Part shown: one piece after another, positions 54,961-64,000 of the stretch
Numbering within the stretch: the stretch's first letter is position 1
How the letters are laid out: the number at the start of each line of letters is the position of its first letter
DNA from: Brassica napus
Lineage: Eukaryota; Streptophyta; Magnoliopsida; Brassicales; Brassicaceae
NCBI RefSeq assembly: GCF_020379485.1
Contig: NW_026014667.1
Span: 120,001-184,000 of the forward strand
DNA length: 64,000 nt
Direction of reading: 5' to 3'
Position numbers and translations under genes: made by a program
The notes under the pieces: generated by a model
What the model was told of the DNA's origin: nothing
Database searches by the model: none
What the model saw: only the letters and a program-made list of their open reading frames with translations

Positions 54961-55495
54961 TGTCACGCCCCCAATCCTGGAAAGGATTGTCGGGACGGCC
55001 ATGGTTCGAGGACATAAGGAAACTTTGACTTAACCTTATAAGAGAAAAGAGACAGCTAAGACGAGTAAGACGGTAGCTGGACGAGATAGAGAAGTAGCTC
55101 GACCAGCTTAACGAAGCTAGGTTGAGTTCACTCCAGCTCAGCCATTACTAAGTCAGCTCCACTAGCTGGACTACTAGCTCACTCAGCTGAGGAAGCTGGG
55201 AGTCAGCTCATCTCAGCTAGATGGACTGTTCGGGTTTTAGGCCGATGGTCCGGGTCCGGGTCAGTGGCGGGCTGTGAGGTCCGGCCATGAGGCCATGGGC
55301 TGTTGGGTCTTTGGGCAAGGCCGTGGGCTAAGTCCAAGAGGCTTGGGGCGTGGGTTGGGCTTGTGACCGACCCCAAACCCAATCAGAAAGGGCGAAGGGA
55401 TGCAAGTGGCCGAAAGAGGACAACCCTTGGCCGATGGTGCCCATTCGCTAGCAAGTCGTGCCTGTTCGTGGGGCAAGACTTACCCCCTCGTTTTC

Positions 55496-55506
55496 TATAA
55501 ATATGG
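55496..55506 (+). promoter_or_regulatory. B3 LTR TATA box
   Basis: TATAAATATGG, identical to the B2 boxes and followed by a GA-rich leader. Confidence 0.75.
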
Positions 55507-55686
55507 GGGCTCTCCTGTCGATTTCATTATCCAATTCCAGAGTAAAATACTCAGAGAAAAACGTAGAGAGAAAGAAAGAGAGAAAGAGAGAGTCCCGGCC
55601 AAGAGATCGGCCGGAAAAGGGCCGGTCGTGGTGGTTTTGTATCTCCGGCAAGGAGAACGGTTTAGGAGAGAGGAGGCCGTGTGGTT

Positions 55687-55752
55687 ATGAATACCCAAGG
55701 CATAGAGAAAGGTCTGGAGAAGGACTCCAAAGCCGTGGTTCAGTCAGATAGG
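55687..55752 (+). CDS. B3 LTR leader exon (22 codons, ends at a GT donor)
   Basis: The frame MNTQGIEKGLEKDSKAVVQ ends at GATAGG before GTCAGTGG. Same length and phase as in B1 and both B- LTRs. B3 has no visible gag in this window. Confidence 0.48.
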
Positions 55753-57834
55753 GTCAGTGGGGTAACCACCGACTCATCGGCTAAGGCCATCGGACAGTCC
55801 GAACCGGTCTAGCCATGGGCGTTTTGATTGTGTCCCATTCTTCTTATTCTTTTCATCCAATTCTTCGTCTACTCCTTCTGTACATTGGCGTGGCCTTGTG
55901 GATATGTTGGGATTGGTTATAACCGTGGTTCTGGTTGAGTAATGCGGTCGCGGTCCATAACCGTCGAGTTAGGCGCGCGCATGGTCTAAACTGGCCTCAG
56001 ATGATCCGATTGGATAGAGGCGGTTCTGTTCTGTTCTGGACGGTTGCAACCCTTACCTGAACAGTCACAATGGTTCATGACTTATGTAGGTTAAGGCGTG
56101 GTCCTTTGGCCATAGGCCGGACACACGTACGGACCAGACAGTCCATAAGGACAGTTAGGTCGAACGGTTGGAACATCTGAATGGGTGCGAGTTGCCAAGG
56201 GTCATGAGTTGCCAAGAGGCACGTGTGTCCAAAGGGTACTAGTTCCCAAAGGGTTTGAGTTCCAAACGGTGCCATTGGTTCAAGGCGTAGGCCGAACCAA
56301 GTGGACAGTCCGCGGCTGCATAGTCGAACGGACGGACGGTTAGTTTAACCAGAGTGTTTTATCGCAAGGTCTGATTGGTTGCAAGGCAATCCGGTTTGGA
56401 CTTGGGCCTTACTCTGTGGTATGGATCCAGGCTTTGGGTCGGATCAGGTAAGAAGGTCCGTGAGCCTTTGGGCCGGACTTATAACTGGTCGATCGCACCT
56501 AGATCTTAACCAGACGGTTAGACGGGACTATGGATGATCCAGCTATGGTTGGATGGTTCTGGCCGCAAAGGCTAAGTGGGATATCTTACAATCAACTTTG
56601 GGTTGGTGAGTAGGATAGGCGCCATATGTCTTATGTAGGGAGTAGACCTACATGATGGCAATGGAAGGCCGGTTCTATCAGTACATGCTAAGTGGATGAT
56701 GGCATATCAAGTCTAGTGGTCGGATCATGTTTCATGACGATGGTTCGATGGCCGAACACTAGTATGGATAGTCACGTTGCTGGAGTAAGAGTATTGATGT
56801 GATGCTTCTATATATCAACCTTGGTGTTGATAGCTTCGAGTTTGGCTAAGAGTCATGACGAAGCCTGTGGCTAGTACTATGTGTCGTAGACCATAAGTAT
56901 TGAGCCTAAGTATGGTTGTTCAAGGAAAGCCGTGTAAGATCTGATCATGGTTGAGTATGGACGACCTGACCTCTGAATGATGGTTCCAGGTGTCGGAACT
57001 AATCTGATTAAGGAATGCATCGGTTGGTATGAACAAATCATATATGTTGTCTGGGTTAAGTCCCAAGGCCGGTCAGGCCAGATGATGACTCATCAGTTCC
57101 AAGTCATGTGAGGATGGTTGGTTGATTGACTTAGGATATAATGAGCTTTGTCAGTCCAGAAGATGGACTTGGTACGATTTCCTATAAGGCAAAAGGATTT
57201 CGGATTGTGCATGAGCCGAGAAAGGCCATATGCAAACCCTTATCCTTTCAAAGACTTCTCAAAGGTTACTTATGTCTGTGGGGATGGTTGGTTGAATGAC
57301 TAAGTACCTAGGGGAGTTGTTTGATGCAGGAGTCACGACAAGGACCTTAAGTAAGATCATGGAGTGATCGTGGTCCAGCTGTCAAGCAAGAGCAATTCGA
57401 GTCAATGGAGGACCGATGAGCTAATAAGCTCCATAGATGTGGCAAAGGTATGATCTAGCATTTACTTAGGTAGATCTAGATAGAATGGTTTAGGGGAATG
57501 AAACCTCAGAATCGTATCATTTGGTTTGGGTTTAGGATTGACCTTTAAGCTAATTGGTTGTTGAGTAAACTGACCAAGGCTAAGGTGATTCGACCAGACA
57601 AGGGTTAGATTGGTTTTAGACCAATGGTTAATTAGAAAATAATCCGCTGCGTATCTGTTGAAAGGATCTAAGCTATTAATGACTAGGGAAGTCTTTAGCT
57701 AAGGTTTAAGTTAGCCCTCGCCTGTGGCGATATTATAAATAAAGGGCAAAAATTAAGAGGTTCGACCAGGAAGTGGACCGAGCGACGTGAGGCATCGACC
57801 GTGGCCTATGCGGCCGGGATCGGGTCTTACAAGT

Positions 57835-57846
57835 TGGTATCAGAGC
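57835..57846 (+). other. B3 primer-binding site
   Basis: TGGTATCAGAGC, three bases after the LTR. Confidence 0.88.
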
Positions 57847-58619
57847 ATGCTTGATCCTGTTTAGGACAATGCTCTAAGATGTTGAGTTCCAAACCGAAAT
57901 TATTCCAAAAACTATGATGACTATGGAACCTTAGTTGGGGTGAGCCAAGAAAGAGTTGAAGTAAGCTAGGGTATCATTGTGAATGTGGGAGTTCTAAGAT
58001 GAACCGGCTTAGCCAAGATACGTTCTCCAAGGGCAAGATCCTAAAAACAGAAAGGTTGGTCGATCTAGTTATTTAGAAGTAATAGACGGGTTGGAAGGGA
58101 TGGAAGCAATGCAAAACTTGTTTATGGATTACCTGGACAAGGGAAGTAACATGGACCAGAGTGTGGCTTAGGTTGACATAAACGTGCAGCACTCTACAAA
58201 AGTTAAGTGTTATCCCTTGATGGCCGTTCATAATAAGTAAAGCATATGCATTATAAAATCTGACTCGAAGGAGACACTACATGACCAGTACACGAGTGGA
58301 TTTGTGATCAGATGGATCAGCTAGAACTCGGTATAGGTCAAGGTAGGTTTCCTTATATCTAGTTGGATGGAATGAATCAATTCCAATCTGAATCCATCCA
58401 AGGAAAGAATGAGGAAACTCAGAGTGTTCATTCCAATCATTGGAAGAACATGATGTTAAGTATCTTAGTATGATGGGGATTGAGGTATATTATAATTGCT
58501 GTTGTGAATGGTGTGAGCATTCACAATAGTAAGATGCTTTGGAGAATGGTATGGGACGTTTTCCAAATGTGTGATTAAACCGAAATCCTACTCATCTAGG
58601 TACCCACTGGAAGTGGAAC

Positions 58620-61600
58620 TGTGATAAGCCGCCCTTCGGGATAAAATGGTCGAGCAAGGGAACGTCAGAATCTGGAGCCAAGCTTTTGGGAGATTACATA
58701 TTTGGAGTAATGTTGAGTTTTGATCACACAAAACTTAACATGGTTCGGAGAAGACAGAAGATTGGTCGAGCATCAACTTGATGATCGAACCGCGGGCGGT
58801 ACGGGCCAACCGAGAAGTTCGAAGTAGGATGTGGTCGAAGAATGGATCGTGAGTGAACCATGAGAAATATTAAGCTGCTCTACCTTTCTTAGAAGAGTCT
58901 TAGATTGATCAGACGAAGATTTTGGAAGAATCACATTTTTGGAAGCAGGACGGTTTAGAAGCTCGACGTTTCAGAAACCCGACGTTTCTTAGCCACTAAG
59001 TTTCCGCGAAACTTTACATCTATCATCTGAATATTATTTCAGAGATATTATAATTTGGAAGCATGACGGGAGTAAGCAGGACGGGAAGCAAGCACGACGG
59101 GAAAACCCGAAGTTGTTCGAAAACCCTAATTTCGGTTTTTTGAAATTATTGGAAGAAGCCGGAGGCTCGGGAAATATTTTTAGAGGATCTCAGTATTCAT
59201 CTGAAGTTTATTAAAAATATTTAGAGAATCAGAACGGGAGCGGAAAAATATTCGGGATTGATCGCGGGACGAAAATTCACCAGAAAGACCGAAATCGCAC
59301 AAATCAACCGGAAAGCTCGAGGTGGCCCTATCTGAGGGATCAGGACATGCTGTCCTTCATCCAAGCATCTTAGTGTCTCCGTAGCACGACATGTCTCCGC
59401 AGGATGAAGCCTCACATGCAGCATGACACCCAAAGCACGACATGGCATCGTCTTGACACCCAGAGGCCCGTGTGTCGCGATGCATGAGCTCCAGCCATGC
59501 TGAATGACATCTGGACGTGGTGCTGGCTTCTGGCATGCAGAGAAGTCATGCATGGTGACATTTGGACGCCCGTGTGTCGCTGCGCATGCGACCAGAAGCA
59601 TGCGGGACGACACACAGGTGATGGAGTGGCACCATTTCAATGGTTGGCCATATCTATATAAACCCAGCTCCCCCAGCTCGTTTCATTCATTCCACACACT
59701 CAAACATCACTCTATAACTTGGGCTAGAGAGAGAAAGTGAAGTAGAAAAAGGAAGTGAAGGATTTGGAGCTGTTTTGAAGAAGTTAGAGCATTTTTAAGA
59801 GCCATTGTTCTGTCCAAGTCCTGATTTGTCCATACCAGTCCATTGAAGACAAAGGCATTGGGTTTTGGCTAGGCTCTCTCCGATCAACCAGCTGCAAGAA
59901 CACTGTGAGTTGGTTTGTTTGAATTCCACTTGGAATTTAGGGTAGATCGAGTCGCATATAGAGTAGAATGATCACACTATTGAATGGTAGAGTCCTTAGG
60001 GTTATTTTATTCATGGAACCGGACTCAGTTTAGCAAGGGGTAAGCTGAGATGAATGGAATTAAGACTGAGTTGATAACCTGATTAGGACTAAGAATAGGA
60101 TGTATCATGTTTTCTATTCTTGCGTGTTGATATGGTTGAGTGCAGGTTCCCATTATCTTTAAAGATAGTTTCTCAGCGGGAGGCTGGACTATCTGGGTAA
60201 CGGTTTATTGAGTTGTTTAGTATCGATATTATTGTTTAGTTATTAGTACTCAGGGTCTTAGGCCATATAGGCCGGACTACTGGTACTATTGGTTTGTGTT
60301 GTAGAGTCGAGTGTCTGGTTAGTGTCTAGAACTTTATCATTACGTTAGGTTCTAGATTGAGTTTGTGTTATGTGAGTGTGCCGACAGTATGAGCGTAACT
60401 CGTCCATACTAGGCTTGTTTAGGGGTGATTAGTGTTTCCTCAGCCTCGTACACAGCGGGTTTAAGGAAACCCCTTATTCGCTGGATCGGGAAGACTCAGA
60501 GAGACGGGATCATGGCCTATGGCTGAGTGATTACACGACGGTGTAATGTGGCAGTGACCCGAAGGACTGTGGGCTGTCGCGCGGTGACCCGAAGGACTGT
60601 GGGCCGCGGTCGGTTGAAAGTTCCTTCTTCTGGCCTTTGTGGTAGGAAGATAGGATATTGCCGATAGAGAGGATGAACACTAAGTCACCATTTCCCGGGG
60701 TAGTGTGTTGTGTTGTGTTAGAGTGTCGTAGAGGGTTATGGAACCCTCGAGTCAGTGTAGCACCGATATACGGTGTTACTAGTTAGATCGAGTCGTGATA
60801 CTCATAGTTATTATTGTGATTGTGGTTGATTGATTTGCTTGCAGGTTATGACATTAAGTCCTAAGTCTGGTTTAGGTACCGGATTAGGCTTGATGTGTAT
60901 TTCGTTAGTGTAGGCCTGACGTTGGCCTGTATGTGTTTGAGTGATTGCTTGTGAAGGGTGGTGGATATTAAAGCTATGCGGTATCATTGGTTGGCCGATC
61001 ATGTTCTTGTTTTATTGTTGGTCGATCGATTAATGATACTTGCATAGTCTAAGTGTCTAACACACATGAGTATTGAACTCAGGCATATATATGGTTAACT
61101 AGGGATTGTTTGTTGACTTGTTTTAATGCAGGTTCCCGTTACTTGAAGCTAGATCATGGCAGGAGGCCAAGTCTAACTTAGTAACGGTTTGCTTAGCCTT
61201 AGCGCTTATTGCATGCTAGGGCTAGATTGATTGTTATTTTGGGTTGTCTGGGTAGAGTCTAGGTTGCGGGTAGAGGCCGCCAGCTCACTGAGTAATACTA
61301 GATTACTCATCCAACTCCGTTTTCCTTTTTGCAGGTTGCTTTAGGTAAGGATGATCGGATAGCTTGGTGCTGGACGTTAGGACCGCCGGTGTAGATTTTC
61401 ATGCCTTTTGTAAACGGTATTGTGAATTGTGTTATGTTGACTCGATTTGGCATTAGGCCGGGCCCAGTCTTGAATTATTCAATGTATGAATATTTCTTAA
61501 ATCAATAAAAGTAATTGTTTTATATGCGCTTCATGAGAACTCTGATATTTGACTAGTCCGGTCTAACACAACGTTAGGTCGAGGTACGGGTTGAAAAGCC

Positions 61601-61926
61601 TTAGGCCTTGATCTAACGGAAAACGCTAACTCTAGGTAGGGGTTGCAAAGCCTTATGCCTTGATGCAGCGGGACGAGTTAGTGGATGAACTGGTCTAGGT
61701 CGTGGAGTAAAGTTTGTAACTCTGACCGGATTGTCCCTAGCCCATCACGTAGCGCTTCCGGACCATGGTGTTGGGTTGGACGGTCAGTCATGTTCTTGTT
61801 TGATTATTGGCTGGCCGGTTGGCCTTTCATCTCCAACCCTTGTTTTGGGTCGTCTGTCGGTCATGTTCTTGTTTGATTGTTGGCCGGTGGGTCGATCTAT
61901 GCTTAGGACGGTTCGGGGGTGTTACA
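58620..61926 (+). repeat. C2 5' LTR (3307 bp)
   Basis: TGTGATAAGCCGCCC...GGGGTGTTACA. A CATGCA-rich block (~59410-59620) lies upstream of TATA (59654-59664). The downstream half matches the C1 LTRs at moderate identity (e.g. the AGTCCTTCGGGTC-type repeats, here in the opposite orientation, near 60556-60604). Confidence 0.9.
59654..59664 (+). promoter_or_regulatory. C2 5' LTR TATA box
   Basis: CTATATAAACC with CATGCA motifs upstream. The LTR2 copy is at 63926-63936. Confidence 0.7.
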
Positions 61927-61930
61927 GAGG

Positions 61931-61942
61931 TGGTATCAAAGC
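61931..61942 (+). other. C2 primer-binding site (one mismatch)
   Basis: TGGTATCAAAGC, one base from the TGGTATCAGAGC of all other elements here. Confidence 0.8.
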
Positions 61943-62877
61943 ATGGTTTCGTCCATGCTTCCGGAACTCATGATTTAATCGGTTTTAAATATTTATCGAG
62001 TCAAATTGAGTCACAAAAGGCATTAGGGAAACCGGTCATGTCCAGCGATAGGATTTGTGGTTTTAGGAATTAGGATTGAGATAGTCGAATCTAGAACTGT
62101 TAGGTTGCTTGGGTAGAACTGTTAGGTTTCTGGTTAGAATTGCGGTTAGGTTGAATTGTTAGTATTTGCTGGGTTAGTAGATTATTTGATTAATTGTCTA
62201 CTAACTTGCATGTGAAGTGTTCTTTTGAGTTGCAGCTTGTGTGTTCGTTGATCGGAACTTTAAGGAATGGAAACCTTAAAGTGAAAAGAGTTCAAGGCTA
62301 AAAACCCAAAGTGAAGAGAGAGAGATTCAGAGGGACTGGACAGTGGTATGGACTGGACAAGTATGAGCAAGACTTCGTTGAGAAAGGACTTCATCAGTTT
62401 TGGGAAAAGAAAGGTTTCAGTGATCAGAAGCAAAGATGGTGCACGTTATGGCAGAGTAAATGCAAGAAAACGATTCAGTATTCATCAAGTGAAGAGTTTT
62501 GTGGCAACTTTGAGAAGGAGACTCATGGGAGAGCAGTAGATACGGTGAAGCAATATGAAGATGAATTTAGCATGACAGTGAAGCGATATGGAGATGAGTT
62601 AAGAATGAGTGAAGCATGGGAAATCAAGAAGTGAAGGACGGATTCAAGACTAAAGGAATGCTTTGAGATGTATCAAGACGGAGTGAGTTCAGAACCAGAA
62701 GTTTGGGTGGAGACCAGAGAAACCGAAAGGAGGAAACCAAGGGCAAACCGATAAAGAAGCACATCAAGTGATCAAGACCGCGAGACAAGTGATCCAAGGA
62801 GAAATTTTCATCAAGGGGATGAACATGTCGTGAAGCTGAGCCATTGGACAACTAAGAATTCGAGGACGAATTCTATT

Positions 62878-62889
62878 AAGGGGGGAAGA
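62878..62889 (+). other. C2 polypurine tract
   Basis: AAGGGGGGAAGAA type run before TGTGATAACCC. The inverted repeat GAATTCGAGGACGAATTC is just upstream (62856-62873). Confidence 0.85.
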
Positions 62890-64000
62890 ATGTGATAACC
62901 CGCCCTTCGGGATAAAATGGTCGAGCAAGGGAAAGTCAGAATCTGGAGCCAAGCTTTTGGGAGATTACATATTTGGAGTAATGTTGAGTTTTGATCACAC
63001 AAAACTTAACATGGTTCGGAGAAGACAGAAGATTGGTCGAGCATCAACTTGATGATCGAACCGCGGGCGGTACGGGCCAACCGAGAAGTTCGAAGTAGGA
63101 TGTGGTCGAAGAATGGATCGTGAGTGAACCATGAGACATATTAAGCTGCTCTACCTTTCTTAGAAGAGTCTTAGATTGATCAGACGAAGATTTTGGAAGA
63201 ATCACATTTTTGGAAGCACGACGGTTTAGAAGCTCGACGTTTCAGAAACCCGACGTTTCTTAGCCACTAAGTTTTCTGCGAAACTTTACATCTATCATCT
63301 GAATATTATTTCAGAGATATTATAATTTGGAAGCATGACGGGAGTAAGCACGACGGGAAGCAAGCACGACGGGAAAACCCAAAGTTGGTCGAAAACCCTA
63401 ATTTCGGTTTTTCGAAATTATTGGAAGAAGCCGGAGGCTCGGGAAATATTTTTAGAGGATCTCAGTATTCATCTGAAGTTTATTAAAAATATTTAGAGAA
63501 TCAGAACGGGAGCGGAAAAATATTCGGGATTGATCGCGAGACGAAAATTCACCAGAAAGACCGAAATCGCACAAATCAACCGGAAAGCTCGAGGTGGCCC
63601 TATCTGAGGGATCAGGACATGCTGTCCTATATCCAAGCATCTTAGTGTCTCCGTACCACGACATGTCTCCGCAGGATGAAGCCTCACATGCAGCATGACA
63701 CCCAAAGCACGACATGGCATCGTCTTGACACCCAGAGGCCCGTGTGTCGCGATGCATGAGCTCCAGCCATGCTGAATGACTTCTGGACGTGGTGCTGGCT
63801 TCTGGCATGCAGAGAAGTCATGCATGGTGACATTTGGACGCCCGTGTGTCGCTGCGCATGCGACCGGAAGCATGCGGGACGACACACAGGTGATGGAGTG
63901 GCACCATTTAAATGGTTGGTCATATCTATATAAACCCAGCTCCCCCAGCTCGTTTCATTCATTCCACACACTCAAACATGACTCTAAAACTTGGGCTAGA
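62890..64000 (+). repeat. C2 3' LTR, first 1.1 kb
   Basis: Aligns with 58620-59730 with few differences (e.g. CCGCCC/CCCGCCC, GTCCTTCATCC/GTCCTATATCC). Includes a TATA at 63926-63936. Truncated by the window end. Confidence 0.92.

Larger units (their letters stand above)
54961..57831 (+). repeat. B3 5' LTR (2871 bp)
   Basis: The best uninterrupted B-type LTR in the window: TGTCACGCCCCC...GGGTCTTACA. Near-terminal inverted repeat CAATCCTGGAAAGGATTG (54972-54989), CAGCT block (~55050-55220), TATA (55496-55506), GA-rich leader, leader exon, antisense 66-codon frame (56075-56275, minus), GATCAGGTAAGAAGG (~56440). Confidence 0.92.
54961..58619 (+). mobile_element. B3: Tekay-type element, LTR plus start of internal region, interrupted by C2
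   Basis: LTR 54961-57831 and 788 bp of internal sequence (57832-58619) that match the B- internal leader. At 58619 C2 begins. The rest of B3 would resume right of C2, outside the window. Left flank is GGAAC in the CRM gag. Confidence 0.9.
61927..62889 (+). other. C2 internal region, no assignable gene
   Basis: 963 bp. The longest frame (62311-62634, 107 codons, MKRERFRGTGQWYGLDKYEQ...) has no retroviral motif. Its homologous stretch in C1 is read in another frame, so coding is doubtful. Purine-rich throughout. Confidence 0.6.
58620..64000 (+). mobile_element. C2: large-LTR non-coding retrotransposon, plus strand, right end outside the window
   Basis: Same family as C1: LTR1 58620-61926 (3307 bp), internal region 61927-62889 (963 bp), LTR2 from 62890 to the window end. 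Inserted in the B3 internal region after CACTGGAAGTGGAAC. The PBS has one mismatch. No gag or pol. Confidence 0.9.

Noticed and set aside
58615..58619. GGAAC before C2 and GGAAC before B3 (54956-54960) as evidence of a shared target or one event
   Set aside because: The two sites are in different sequences (B3 leader and CRM gag) and a 5-bp match can occur by chance; right flanks are outside the window.
62311..62634. 107-codon frame in the C2 internal region as a gag remnant
   Set aside because: No gag motif or zinc knuckle, and the homologous C1 region is not open in the same frame.

Overview
The window is plant nuclear heterochromatin, most likely pericentromeric or centromeric. It holds no recognisable single-copy host gene. 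Everything identified is satellite DNA, LTR retrotransposons of the Ty3/gypsy superfamily (Tekay/Del-like and CRM-like chromoviruses plus a non-autonomous large-LTR family), one CACTA DNA transposon, and a fragment that looks like the 45S rDNA intergenic spacer with its Pol I promoter. An angiosperm is certain from the element types. Brassicaceae is only a guess.

Layout. 1-4367: GC-rich satellite array 1 with a ~1.65 kb higher-order repeat. 4368-6445: truncated Tekay-type LTR (B1, +). 6446-14886: Tekay element A (+), near-identical 1703-bp LTRs, no target-site duplication (TSD). 14887-14928: inverted scrap of another LTR start. 14929-33597: non-autonomous Tekay-type element B- on the minus strand, with a 2.1-kb CACTA element (16819-18943, TSD CCG) in its 3' LTR and an 8.2-kb non-coding element C1 (25380-33555, TSD ATGGC) in its 5' LTR. 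33598-35940 and 44931-48477: satellite arrays 2 and 3, one array split by Tekay element B2 (35941-44930, TSD GGACG). 48478-54960: CRM-type chromovirus on the minus strand, 5' part cut off by B3. Inside its protease gene lies a 1.27-kb foreign block (52435-53702) made of inverted satellite, AT-rich spacer, a Pol I-type promoter and a 5' ETS-like stretch. 54961-58619: LTR and leader of Tekay-type element B3 (+), interrupted by large-LTR element C2 (58620 to beyond the window end).

How the parts relate. Order of events inferred from nesting: the satellite came first; B-, B2 and CRM inserted into it; C1 and the CACTA element inserted into B-; B3 inserted into CRM; C2 inserted into B3. Tekay elements A and B2 carry gag, protease (PR), reverse transcriptase (RT), RNase H (RH), integrase (IN) and a chromodomain-like tail, but with stops and frameshifts. 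B-, B3 and the C family would depend on enzymes supplied in trans.

The two most interesting signals are these. (1) The satellite is contiguous with an apparent rDNA promoter in the CRM insertion, which suggests the arrays were amplified from rDNA spacer subrepeats. (2) Every Tekay-type LTR here carries a short, charged, ATG-started exon that ends in phase 0 at a GT splice donor. In A and B2 there is a phase-0 acceptor in the gag leader, so splicing would remove the primer-binding site from a gag mRNA.
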